64,000 nucleotides of DNA from Nostoc sp. NMS8 (GTDB taxonomy: Bacteria > Cyanobacteriota > Cyanobacteriia > Cyanobacteriales > Nostocaceae): positions 1 through 64,000 of the forward strand of contig NZ_JABXKK010000092.1 of assembly GCF_017115045.1 (NCBI RefSeq), given 5' to 3'. The stretch's first letter is position 1, and each line of letters begins with the position of its first letter. Of this stretch, positions 42,410 to 50,855 are shown piece after piece. Both the position numbers and the translations under genes were made by a program. A model generated the notes under the pieces. It was not told where the DNA came from. It worked only from the letters and a program-made list of their open reading frames with translations, and searched no databases.

Positions 42410-44041
42410 ATGGTTAACCCGGAATTGCCGTCTTGGCGCAAAACAGTACAAAGCGAGATTGTAGCTGTTACCGTGTATGCTGACAGAGCATTGGTTACAC
42501 GGCGTAGTATAGTTAATTTAACAGGAATTGAACAGGAATTAGTAATTACCCCAGTGCCAATGACTCTAGAAACTGAGTCTGTCAGGGTTAGCGGTACAGG
42601 TACGGTAGGGGTGCGCTTGCTGGGAGTTAGTAGCGATCGCATTTACACTACTGAACCAATAGCAGAACGAGTAGCGCATTTAACAAGGCAAATTCAGCAA
42701 TTAGAAGCAGAAAAACGCCATCTGCAAGCTCAGGTGGATGCTTTAGCATTGCAATCTAGTTTTATCGCCGGCTTACGTGAAAAAACAGAAGAACCCTTTT
42801 CCCAGAGTTTGTCGCGGAAAAATCTCAGCCTCAGCGAAACTTTGGATTTTCTAAACTTTCTCGGAAGCCAGTATAGTGAATATGCGATCGCATCTGGAGA
42901 GTGCAAAACCCAACAGCAGGAATTAGACAAACAACTGCAAGCACTCCACACCTCATTGCAAAAAATCCAAACACCTCATCCGAAAGAGAGTTTTAGCTTA
43001 GTTGTCGCAGTCGAAGTAGCAGGCGAAGGCGAATTTGAATTAGAGGTATCCTACATAGTAAATCGCGCTAGCTGGAATCCGCTTTATGACTTGCGCTTTA
43101 GCACCACCAGCGATATTGTACATCTGAGCTACCTTGCAGAAATCACCCAAAGCACTGGCGAAGATTGGATTGGTGCAAATCTCACCCTTTCTACCGCTAA
43201 ACCAGGATTAGGTACACTCCCACCGAAACTTGAACCCTGGTATATTGATGCGCCACGTCCCCAAATGTTACGACGACGACAATTTGCTACCCAGCCACCA
43301 CTGCTGCCTAGCATAGCAGATCCGCCTGCTTCTGCCGCCAGAACAGATTGGCAAGAACAAGACGAAGTTGCCGAGGATAATCTCATTCCAGCCGAAACCG
43401 TTATAGCAGAAGTATCCAAACAAGGGAGTGTAGTTACCTTTAAACTGAATGGTGGTGGTAACATTCCTAGTGATGGCGCACCCCATAAAACTACTATTTT
43501 CAACGATGATTATCCTTGTAGCTTCGATTATGTAGCAATGCCACGCTTGGTAAGCTTTGCCTATCTACAAGCGAATGTGAAAAATAATCCCAACGGTGCA
43601 ACTTTGTTACCAGGTAAAGCGAATATTTTCCGCGATAACGTTTTTGTCGGCACTACTGGGTTAGACAATATTGCACCAGGGCAAGAATTCAAACTGAATT
43701 TAGGAATTGATGAAGGTTTAAAAATAGAGCGCGACTTAGTTGAGCGTTTGGTAGATAAAAGATTAATTAGTAGCCAGCGCCGGATTACTTACAGTTATCG
43801 GTTGATCATTACTAACTTACTCGACAAAGAACTAAATCTGAAATTAACTGAACAATTACCAGTTAGCCGCAACGAGCAAATTAAAGTGCGTCTTAGCCGC
43901 AGTAACCCACAAATTCAACTTGGTGAAATGGGAATTTTAGAGTGGCTATTAACTCTTCCACCCCAAGAGCGGCGAGAAATATATTACCAGTTTAATGTTG
44001 AACATCCGCCTGATTTAATGGTAGTTGGGTTAGATATTTAG
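42410..44041 (+). CDS. MuiA-like protein (DUF4140/DUF4139)
   Basis: 543 residues: an N-terminal DUF4140 beta domain (about 14-110: IVAVTVYADRALVTRRSIVNL, and LLGVSSDRIY), a coiled-coil segment (about 85-190), and a C-terminal DUF4139 domain (about 195-543: LEVSYIVNRASWNPLYDLRF, STGEDWIGANLTLSTAKP, LEWLLTLPPQERREIYYQF). Named after a mucoidy-inhibitor homologue, the family's function is unknown. No signal peptide is seen, so it is probably cytoplasmic. Single gene, same strand as ccm. Confidence 0.85.
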   Translation: MVNPELPSWRKTVQSEIVAVTVYADRALVTRRSIVNLTGIEQELVITPVPMTLETESVRVSGTGTVGVRLLGVSSDRIYTTEPIAERVAHLTRQIQQLEAEKRHLQAQVDALALQSSFIAGLREKTEEPFSQSLSRKNLSLSETLDFLNFLGSQYSEYAIASGECKTQQQELDKQLQALHTSLQKIQTPHPKESFSLVVAVEVAGEGEFELEVSYIVNRASWNPLYDLRFSTTSDIVHLSYLAEITQSTGEDWIGANLTLSTAKPGLGTLPPKLEPWYIDAPRPQMLRRRQFATQPPLLPSIADPPASAARTDWQEQDEVAEDNLIPAETVIAEVSKQGSVVTFKLNGGGNIPSDGAPHKTTIFNDDYPCSFDYVAMPRLVSFAYLQANVKNNPNGATLLPGKANIFRDNVFVGTTGLDNIAPGQEFKLNLGIDEGLKIERDLVERLVDKRLISSQRRITYSYRLIITNLLDKELNLKLTEQLPVSRNEQIKVRLSRSNPQIQLGEMGILEWLLTLPPQERREIYYQFNVEHPPDLMVVGLDI

Positions 44042-44109
44042 GGAATCCCAAAAAGTAAATTCTCTGCTAAAAAACCATAACTCTTGTGGGGTAGGCATCT
44101 TACCATTAA

Positions 44110-44300
44110 TGTCAACTTAAGCTAGAAGCCTCTTCAAATCTCGTTTTCAGCCTCCGGCTGGAAATGCTGCTCTTGATGGCTCTGCCGCCAGCAAGAGAGG
44201 CGGAGCCTCAATGATGAGCATTCCCAGTCTCCGACTGGGAACGAGATAAAAGCTGGTTCTAGAATTTTGTGGGGCTGCTAGTTTTCACGTTAAGTTGACA
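44110..44300 (-). repeat. Dispersed palindromic repeat, copy 2 (complete)
   Basis: Both ends are TGTCAACTTAA and its complement, continued by CTAG-containing arms, so the unit looks like a 191-bp element with terminal inverted repeats. The interior holds blocks GCAGCATTT, GAGGCTCCGCCTC and CTCGTTCCCAGTC in the same order as at 10975-11115, on the other strand. I see no exact target duplication. Confidence 0.65.
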
Positions 44301-44333
44301 CCAATGAGCAATGCTGTGCCCCTACGACTCACA

Positions 44334-45776
44334 TTAAAGTAAAGGAGTTAGCAATCGCGAGACTCTCACGGCTAACTTAAACCAAAAAGGTTTTTTATCG
44401 TACTCATGAAGATCAACAGCAACACAGACGGCTAAATCATCCTCTAACATCTTTTTCACACTTTGGACAAACTCAGGCTCGGTAACAAAACCCATAACTT
44501 CAAAATTTAGAGAAAAAGAGCGATTATCTAAATTCACAGTTCCTACTCCTGCGAGATTATCATCAACTACTATAATTTTCTGGTGCATAAACCCATTTTT
44601 ATAACGATACAATTTGATACCGATTGTTTCCATTTCGGTGTAGTAAGAGAAGGAACATAAATAAACAAATAAGTGATCGGGTCGATTTGGTAAGATGATT
44701 CGCACATCTACACCTCGCATTGCTGCCAGTTTTAAAGCCGACAATGTTGCCTCATCCGGCACAAAGTATGGACTAGCAATCCAGAGGTGAGTTTGAGCTT
44801 GATTAATTAGTTCGACGAAAAAAAGCTTACAAGCTGGCAAACGATCTGCGGGGCCTGTAGGAAGTATAAATGCAGTTTGATTAGTTTCCTGATTAACTTT
44901 TACCTGCCAATTAACTTCGATAAGTTTTCGAGTCGCCCAATACCAATCTCGCACAAAGGAATTTTGTAGGCTTTTTACAGTTGGGCCTTCAAGCATCATG
45001 TGAGTGTCGCGCCAGGGACTCAATCGAGGATTTTTTCCTAAATATTCGTCGCCAATATTCAGTCCACCGACAAATGCTATTTCTCCATCCACTACTAAAA
45101 TTTTCCGATGATTGCGAAAATTAAATTGGAAACGATTACCCTGACCTTTGGTGGTGTTAAATGCACTGACTGCAATTCCATGCTGTTGTAGAGACTCGAT
45201 ATAAGGGCGAGATAGTTTTTTTGAACCAATTTCATCGTAGAGAAAATAGATGTTGATTCCTTGCTTGGCTTTAGCAATCAACGCTTCTTTAAATTCATTA
45301 CCTGATTGGTCATCGTTAACAGTATAAAATTGAAACAAAATATAATTTGTCGCTGCTGCAATCTTTTTTAGCATTGCTTCATAGGTTTGCTGACCATTAA
45401 TCAGTAATTCGGCAGCATTCCCTGATGTGAAAGAAATATCTGTAAAAGTCTCCGCTAATGGTTGTAATTCAGCGAGATTATCGGGCGGCGCAACTTGAAA
45501 TTTAATCAGTTCGTTATAAGTAGGATGTAAAAGCTTGTAGTGTTGTGCATAGACTGAGCGCAGTGTTTCAGCATATCCATGAAATTTAGTTCTTCCTAAA
45601 ATCCAATACAACGGAATTGCTAGCCAGGGAAAGGTAATTAGGGAAATACTCCAAGCAATTGCCCCTTGGGAAGAACGCACATTCATCACTGCATGGGCTG
45701 CATGTATAACTCCCACGAAATGAACAACAACTGTCGCTGTGCTAAAAATTGCGAGAACACTACTATCTACAAGCAT
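44334..45776 (-). CDS. cls: Cardiolipin synthase (phospholipase D family)
   Basis: 480 residues with two N-terminal TM helices (about 8-62) and two HKD catalytic motifs: HRKILVVDGEIAFVGG (about 217) and HQKIIVVDDNLAGVGTVN (about 395). The enzyme condenses two phosphatidylglycerols into cardiolipin at the inner membrane. Cyanobacteria contain little or no cardiolipin, so the true product may be another transphosphatidylation product. Its ATG starts one base after the stop of the phosphodiesterase gene, forming a two-gene unit. Confidence 0.87.
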   Translation of the reverse strand: MLVDSSVLAIFSTATVVVHFVGVIHAAHAVMNVRSSQGAIAWSISLITFPWLAIPLYWILGRTKFHGYAETLRSVYAQHYKLLHPTYNELIKFQVAPPDNLAELQPLAETFTDISFTSGNAAELLINGQQTYEAMLKKIAAATNYILFQFYTVNDDQSGNEFKEALIAKAKQGINIYFLYDEIGSKKLSRPYIESLQQHGIAVSAFNTTKGQGNRFQFNFRNHRKILVVDGEIAFVGGLNIGDEYLGKNPRLSPWRDTHMMLEGPTVKSLQNSFVRDWYWATRKLIEVNWQVKVNQETNQTAFILPTGPADRLPACKLFFVELINQAQTHLWIASPYFVPDEATLSALKLAAMRGVDVRIILPNRPDHLFVYLCSFSYYTEMETIGIKLYRYKNGFMHQKIIVVDDNLAGVGTVNLDNRSFSLNFEVMGFVTEPEFVQSVKKMLEDDLAVCVAVDLHEYDKKPFWFKLAVRVSRLLTPLL

Positions 45777-45777
45777 C

Positions 45778-46623
45778 TTAATTTTTTTGAGTATTGGTAT
45801 AAGTAAATTCTGCCAGCAATGGTTTGTGATCTGATGAACAAATTTCGTCTAGCACTTTTGCAGTGGCTTTTTTCACACTGATCTCTCGGTAAAAGATATG
45901 ATCTAAAGGGGGTGATAATAGGAAGCGTTTAATTTTATCCTGATGATGAGGTGCGAAAACTACAGGCGTTAACCCTAATTTAGTTGTTACTTGATTGAGG
46001 ATAACTGCTCTTTTTCGACTCCAAGTATTAAAATCTCCTGAAAATATTAGTGGCCCGCGATGTGTAGATAACGCTAGCTCTAATTCTTGCAGTTGTATTT
46101 TAAATTTATTTAAATCTACAAAATTTATCAAATGGCTATTGATTGTCAGGAGAGTTGTGCTTTGATCAGATAGCAGATACTCAGTAATTAAAGAAATTTT
46201 AGGAGTTCTCACAATCGGCTCATGATGTTGAGTAGTGATAACTTGTTTGGTAATTGGACTGATTGTAGCTGCTGTGAAAATCCCCGAATAGGTTTGATGA
46301 TGAATATCTACAAAGTTAGGTGCAAAGCTCCAATTTTTTTTCAGCCATTTTCCCCATTCATCGGCTTCTAATTTGAGAGAAAACTCTTGTAAGAATATTA
46401 AATTTGGTTGATAAGTATCGATGATTTCTAAAAAATCTTTTACCCAAGTTTTATTATAGTTTTGTTTAGCAATATTCCAGCTAAGAACTTTAATTGATTT
46501 ACTATCAATTTCTGTTTGGAGGGAATTATTTTTATCAATTGTCAGTTCTTGCAAACGTAGAAATCTATAACCTGGAACAAATCTCGTTACGAGAGTATTT
46601 ACGTGTTCTTGAATATTAGACAT
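45778..46623 (-). CDS. Endonuclease/exonuclease/phosphatase family protein
   Basis: About 281 residues with the fold's motifs in order: VLSWNIAKQNYN (about 43), IFLQEFSLK (about 76), INSHLINFVD (about 168), FSGDFNTWSRKRA (about 193), and LDHIFYRE plus CSSDHKPLLAEF near the C-terminus. Mg-dependent phosphodiesterases of this fold cut DNA, phospholipids or phosphoinositides. Pairing with cardiolipin synthase suggests a lipid substrate, as in other bacterial pairs. ATG 46623 is used; a GTG precedes it directly. Confidence 0.85.
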   Translation of the reverse strand: MSNIQEHVNTLVTRFVPGYRFLRLQELTIDKNNSLQTEIDSKSIKVLSWNIAKQNYNKTWVKDFLEIIDTYQPNLIFLQEFSLKLEADEWGKWLKKNWSFAPNFVDIHHQTYSGIFTAATISPITKQVITTQHHEPIVRTPKISLITEYLLSDQSTTLLTINSHLINFVDLNKFKIQLQELELALSTHRGPLIFSGDFNTWSRKRAVILNQVTTKLGLTPVVFAPHHQDKIKRFLLSPPLDHIFYREISVKKATAKVLDEICSSDHKPLLAEFTYTNTQKN

Positions 46624-47150
46624 CACTAATATTAATTAAAATGTATTTCTATTAGCTTAACGCTATTGAATAATTGTCACATAAAAATGGCGCACTTGTA
46701 AGGCTATCCCAAACTGCGGTTTTGGTAGCAGGATCAGCAAAGTTTCCAAGGGCATGATGGCCAGTTTTTGGGTTATTTTAAATCTGGTTGTGCCCAAGGT
46801 TCTGGCAAATAATCCTAATGTTTAGTTGGAATAACAGCGATCGCTTGGCATCGGGAAATGCATTGTCAATTAAAATTGCTGTAAATAAGAAAACTTGCAA
46901 TACTGTTCAGTTAAGACAAGAGACGCGATGAATCGCCGCCTTTACAATAATCAGTCTTGCGTCTTGACGGCGATTTATTTTGAGGGGATTCACCTTTCGG
47001 TAGATTTAGACAGAATCATCAAAACTGTATATTTGGATGGTATAACACATAATTTGCGATAAAACCTCATGCCAAATCAGTAATTTCCAATCGAAAGATG
47101 AAATTTTGATTCAATTCTAGTTAATTTGTTCCTTAAGTTCTTCATAAGCC
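46624..47150. other. Gene-free divergent intergenic region
   Basis: 527 bp without a coding frame. GAGACGCGATGAATCGCCGCC (46919-46939) faces GACGGCGATTTAT (46967-46979), a palindromic repeat type that also occurs near 11152 and 15078. Promoters for both flanking genes are expected but not evident. Confidence 0.5.
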
Positions 47151-48458
47151 ATGACATCCCCTGAGCCTCAAACTGATTTTGGAGAAAAAGCTCCACAAAC
47201 CTCATTTGAGCCACCTTCTGGAAAACGGCGGTGGCTTTGGTTATTTTTAGCAGCACTACTATTGTTAGGGGGCGGAGCAGCGATAGTTTGGCGTTTGCTC
47301 ACTCCGCAAAATTCAGCACCCTCAACTGCTAACACTCAACCTCAAGGGGTAAGAGTCAAAATATCGACAGTACAAAGCGGCATAATTGAGGAAAGTTCAG
47401 ATTTTATTGCTAGCCTAAAATCTCAGCGCTCAGTCACGCTCCAGCCGAAGATTCAGGGTCAAGTTACCCAAATACTTGTCAAATCTGGAGATCCAGTCCC
47501 CGCAGGAGCGGCAATTCTCCAAGTAGATCGTACACCACAAGCAGCGATCGCTCTTAACAATACTGTGCCTCAAGGATTTTTATTGCAACTGGCAAATGCC
47601 CGCGCAACACTCAAATCTCTGGAAGCAGAACGATCATCATACGTTACAAATGTGCAACTATACCAGCAGAACTACGAAAAGTTTGTCAACCTAGCTGAAC
47701 AAGGAGCCATATCTCGACAGACTAGCAATCAATTTGCTGATAGGCTCGCCAATGCTAAGACTAGTCTTGATGCAATTGATTCCAGGATTCAAGCACAACG
47801 AGCGATCATCTTGCAAGCTGAAAAATCCTTGCAGCAAGCTAATATAAATCAAACACAGCAGATCCGGTACGACAAAATTACCGCTCCCTTTAGTGGCACA
47901 GTTGGTAATATGGCTGTGAAAGTTGGTGATTTAGTTAATACTTCCACACAATTAGTTAATATCACCCAAAATCGACCTTTAGAAGTGAATATCTCTGTGC
48001 CACTACAGCAAGGGGCCCAATTGCGTAAGGGAATCCCAGTGGAGGTTATGAATACACAAGGTCAAAAGCTGGGTAGAAGTAGGGTATTTTTCATCGCACC
48101 TAGCGCCAGTAGTGAGACACAAACGATATTAATCAAAGCACTTTTTGATAATCCTAACGGTCAATTACGGGCAGATCAATTGGTAAGAGCTAGAGTGTTC
48201 TGGAATCAGCGCCCCGGAGTTTTAATCCCCACAACAGCAATGACTCGTGTCAGTGGGGACACTTTTGTTTATGTAGTTGAAACCGAAAAATCTCCCCAAG
48301 GTGTATCGCAACAAGTAGCTCGACAAAGGCAAGTGAAGCTAGGCGAGATCAAAGGTAATAATTACCAAGTTATCGAAGGATTACAGCCAGAAGATAAAGT
48401 TATTATCTCAGGATTGCTCAATCTTAGGGATGGTGTTGCGATCGTTCCAGAATTTTAA
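47151..48458 (+). CDS. Membrane-fusion (periplasmic adaptor) protein of RND/HlyD type, unpaired
   Basis: 435 residues: a cytoplasmic N-terminus, one TM helix (about 27-45), a barrel-sandwich hybrid domain (about 80-120 and 235-270: PKIQGQVTQILVKSGDPVPAG in pieces, and ITAPFSGTVGNMAVKVGDLV), a hairpin of two helices (about 130-235) and beta-barrel domains to the end. Adaptors of this sort join an inner-membrane pump to an outer-membrane channel. No RND, ABC or TolC gene adjoins; the next gene is an SDR, so its pump must be elsewhere. Confidence 0.88.
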   Translation: MTSPEPQTDFGEKAPQTSFEPPSGKRRWLWLFLAALLLLGGGAAIVWRLLTPQNSAPSTANTQPQGVRVKISTVQSGIIEESSDFIASLKSQRSVTLQPKIQGQVTQILVKSGDPVPAGAAILQVDRTPQAAIALNNTVPQGFLLQLANARATLKSLEAERSSYVTNVQLYQQNYEKFVNLAEQGAISRQTSNQFADRLANAKTSLDAIDSRIQAQRAIILQAEKSLQQANINQTQQIRYDKITAPFSGTVGNMAVKVGDLVNTSTQLVNITQNRPLEVNISVPLQQGAQLRKGIPVEVMNTQGQKLGRSRVFFIAPSASSETQTILIKALFDNPNGQLRADQLVRARVFWNQRPGVLIPTTAMTRVSGDTFVYVVETEKSPQGVSQQVARQRQVKLGEIKGNNYQVIEGLQPEDKVIISGLLNLRDGVAIVPEF

Positions 48459-48576
48459 TTAAGAGTAAAGGGAGTGGGAGTAGAGATAAGGGGAGCAGAA
48501 GGGGGAATAACTAATGCTCAATGACTAAAACAGCAGATAATCACTTTGGTGAACCAAAATCAAAGCAAATTAATTT

Positions 48577-49317
48577 ATGGCATCTTTGGCAGGAAAGGTT
48601 GCAATTATCACTGGTGCATCGCGGGGGATTGGACGAGCGATCGCACTCAAATTAGCTGGTAACGGCGCATCTATTGTCGTTAATTATGCGGGTAATGCAG
48701 GAAAAGCACAGGAAGTTGTTGCAGAAGTTGAAAAGTTGGGAGTAGGGGCGATCGCTATCCAAGCTGATATTAGCAAAGTACCCGATATCCAAAGGTTGTT
48801 TGAGCAAACACTAGAACGTTTTGGTAAACTCGATATTTTAGTCAACAATGCCGGAATCGCCTTTTATAAACCAATTACTCAGGTGACAGAAGAAGAGTTT
48901 GATCGGATTTATGCAATTAATGTCAAAGGCACTTATTTTACTTGCCAACAAGCCGCACAACACATGTCAGAAGGAGGACGGATTATCAACTTTTCCTCAT
49001 CAACGACGGTGATGATGTTGCCAACCTATAGTGCCTATGTCGCAACCAAGGGTGCTGTAGAACAAATCACGCGGGTACTAGCTAAAGAATTGGGTGCAAA
49101 AGCGATCGCAGTTAATGTTATTTCTCCTGGCCCCACTGATACAGAACTATTCCGAGAAGGCAAAACACAAGAACAGATAGACCGTTTAGCCCAAATGGCT
49201 GCTTTTGGCAAACTGGGAGATGTGCAAGAAATCGCCGACGTAGTAGCATTTCTCGCTAGCGACGAAGCCAGATGGATTACTGGGCAAAATATTCGTGTAA
49301 ACGGTGGAATCGCCTGA
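48577..49317 (+). CDS. Short-chain dehydrogenase/reductase
   Basis: A 246-residue classical SDR: TGASRGIGRAIA cofactor loop (about 13-24), NNAGIAF (about 90), the Ser-Tyr-Lys site in FSSSTTVMMLPTYSAYVATKGA (residue numbers about 138-160; in pieces FSSSTTV and YSAYVATKGA) and a C-terminal INVNGGIA-like RVNGGIA. The Asn after the first strand (VVNYAG) suggests NADP(H). Related proteins are 3-oxoacyl-ACP or small-ketone reductases; the substrate is unknown. It lies 118 bp after the adaptor gene. Confidence 0.85.
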   Translation: MASLAGKVAIITGASRGIGRAIALKLAGNGASIVVNYAGNAGKAQEVVAEVEKLGVGAIAIQADISKVPDIQRLFEQTLERFGKLDILVNNAGIAFYKPITQVTEEEFDRIYAINVKGTYFTCQQAAQHMSEGGRIINFSSSTTVMMLPTYSAYVATKGAVEQITRVLAKELGAKAIAVNVISPGPTDTELFREGKTQEQIDRLAQMAAFGKLGDVQEIADVVAFLASDEARWITGQNIRVNGGIA

Positions 49318-49534
49318 TTTTAATGACATTGGAGTAATGTCTTTATTTTCTCTCTCTGGTTCCTCTGTGCCTCTGTAGTTTTTTTATTGAACCGCAGAGG
49401 CACAGAGAACACAGTGTTGAAGAAGAAGTCAGAACTCAGAATTCTGTTCGATAAGAGAGGAAATAATTTTTACGAGTCGTGAAGCGTAAAGCCCCCGTAT
49501 TTTTAATCGGAGGATATAAGCGAACAGGACAAAT

Positions 49535-49660
49535 TTATTTGTCCGTCACGGTTCTGATTAGTTCTCTGAGAATATCATTTAAACTACGCTCTTTCTTGTG
49601 GCAATACTTCACAAGAATCTCGTACTCCTCATCAGAACATCTCACAGTTAATTTTTTCAT
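49535..49660 (-). CDS. 41-aa ribbon-helix-helix protein, divergent from tnpB
   Basis: Read leftward from ATG 49660: MKKLTVRCSDEEYEILVKYC, then HKKERSLNDILRELIRTVTDK. A beta strand (KLTVRCS) followed by two helices (DEEYEILVKYCHKK, SLNDILRELIRT) is the ribbon-helix-helix layout of CopG/Arc repressors. It is short but complete. Its start overlaps a 9-bp direct repeat that also lies in the tnpB promoter, so it likely represses itself and tnpB. Similar small proteins accompany tnpB in other cyanobacterial elements, as I recall. Confidence 0.72.
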   Translation of the reverse strand: MKKLTVRCSDEEYEILVKYCHKKERSLNDILRELIRTVTDK

Positions 49661-49693
49661 GCCGTCATAATGCCGTCACTGTGGTACAATACT
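49659..49693 (+). promoter_or_regulatory. Divergent promoter with tandem ATGCCGTCA operator
   Basis: ATGCCGTCA occurs at 49659-49667 and again at 49670-49678, an 11-bp step that places both on one DNA face. GTGGTACAAT follows (49681-49690), an extended -10 for tnpB. The first repeat covers the start codon of the ribbon-helix-helix gene. Binding by that protein is inference. Confidence 0.55.
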
Positions 49694-49696
49694 AGC

Positions 49697-50818
49697 ATGA
49701 AGACACTGAAGTTTAAGTTATATCACCACAAGCGGAATAGATACCTCAAGCGCATGATTAATGCGAGTGGTGTAATCTATAATCATTGTATTGCTTTGCA
49801 CAAACGCTACTACCGGATGTGGGGCAAACATTTAAGCTGTGCAAAACTTCAATCTCATATTGCTAAACTGCGGAAATGTAACCCATTTTGGCAGACAGTA
49901 GGATCTCAAGCAGTACAAGATATCTGCCAACGCATTGAGAAAGCCTACCAATTATTTTTTAAACATAATAAGAAAGGAGTCAGACCACCAGGATTTAAAA
50001 AGGTCAAGAAATACAAGTCATTTACCTTAAAGCAAGCCGGATATAAGTTTTTATGTGGCAATAGGGTAAAGATTGGGAGCAAAGTTTATCAGTTTTGGAA
50101 GTCTAGAGAAATAGAGGGAACTGTCAAAACTTTAACCATAAAACGAACACCATTGGGTGAGTTGTTTATGGTTATCGTTATTGAAGGCAATAAACCAGAA
50201 GCCAAATTTACGACTGGTAAGATAGCGGGATTTGATTTTGGTTTGCGTACATTTCTCACTTGTTCAGACAGTACAACAATTGAGTCTCCTCAGTTTTTTA
50301 AGCAATCCCTAAACGCAATTAAAAAAGCCAGCAGACAGCATTCTAAGAAATTAAAAGGTTCAGTTAATCGGGAACAAGCTAGAAAGAATTTAGTACGCAG
50401 GTACGAAGATATCTCTAACCGTCGTCGTGATTGGTTTTGGAAACTAGCTCATGAGTTAACGGATAAGTTTGATGTTCTCTGCTTTGAAAGCTTAAACCTT
50501 AAAGGAATGCACCGTTTTTGGGGTAGAAAAATATCAGACTTGGCATTTGGTGAGTTCCTGCAAATTCTAGAATGGATTGCCAAAAAGAAGAATAGGCAGA
50601 TTGTATTTATTGATCAGTGGTATCCATCCACCAAAACTTGTTCTAGCTGTGGACATATTTTAGAAAGTCTAGATTTGTCAATTAGACGTTGGCGTTGTCC
50701 TTCATGTCAATCTGAAAATGACCGAGATGGAAACGCCAGTTTGAATATTAAAAGAGTCGGGAGTTCGACTCTAGGCGTAGGAGATGTTAGACAGTCCCAG
50801 ACTGCAATCTCTGTCTGA
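49697..50818 (+). CDS. tnpB: TnpB, RNA-guided nuclease of IS200/IS605 elements
   Basis: 373 residues from ATG 49697. The N-terminal helix-turn-helix and wedge region (about 1-165) is followed by a split RuvC domain: Asp180 in GFDFGLRTFLT, Glu264 in LCFESLNLKGM and Asp344 in NDRDGNASLN, with the zinc knuckle C315-x2-C318 (CSSCG) and C334-x2-C337 (CPSCQ) between. All key residues are kept. TnpB cuts DNA under the guidance of an RNA from the element's right end. The upstream ATG at 49670 lies in the operator and is not used. It is intact and may be functional. Confidence 0.93.
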   Translation: MKTLKFKLYHHKRNRYLKRMINASGVIYNHCIALHKRYYRMWGKHLSCAKLQSHIAKLRKCNPFWQTVGSQAVQDICQRIEKAYQLFFKHNKKGVRPPGFKKVKKYKSFTLKQAGYKFLCGNRVKIGSKVYQFWKSREIEGTVKTLTIKRTPLGELFMVIVIEGNKPEAKFTTGKIAGFDFGLRTFLTCSDSTTIESPQFFKQSLNAIKKASRQHSKKLKGSVNREQARKNLVRRYEDISNRRRDWFWKLAHELTDKFDVLCFESLNLKGMHRFWGRKISDLAFGEFLQILEWIAKKKNRQIVFIDQWYPSTKTCSSCGHILESLDLSIRRWRCPSCQSENDRDGNASLNIKRVGSSTLGVGDVRQSQTAISV

Positions 50819-50855
50819 TGCCTGAATCCCCCGTTTTGAAAACGGGGGAGTGGCT
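50755..50855 (+). ncRNA. Candidate reRNA (omega RNA) from the right end of the TnpB element
   Basis: The 3' end of tnpB and the following 30 bp show short complementary pieces (GAGTCG/CGACTC-like around 50755-50772, CAGTCCCAGACTG at 50794-50806, and the CCCCCG hairpin at 50828-50848). Guide RNAs of TnpB arise exactly here and extend past the right end into flanking DNA, which is the 3' end of dapF. The RNA itself is inferred from the family. Confidence 0.5.

Larger units (their letters stand above)
49480..50850 (+). mobile_element. TnpB-only IS200/IS605-type (IS1341-like) element
   Basis: The unit carries tnpB (49697-50818), a divergent 41-aa ribbon-helix-helix gene, and a right end formed by a perfect CCCCCGTTTT hairpin (50828-50848). 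The left end has a related CCCCCGTATTTTTAATCGGAGG sequence near 49492. No tnpA gene is present, so it would need a transposase in trans. Exact ends cannot be fixed from one copy. Confidence 0.7.

Noticed and set aside
47151..49317. RND efflux operon
   Set aside because: Only the adaptor protein is present; the next gene is an SDR and no pump or outer-membrane channel gene adjoins.
49479..49670. 63-aa plus-strand frame before tnpB
   Set aside because: It is the antisense of the 41-aa ribbon-helix-helix gene, which has the better start and a recognisable fold.
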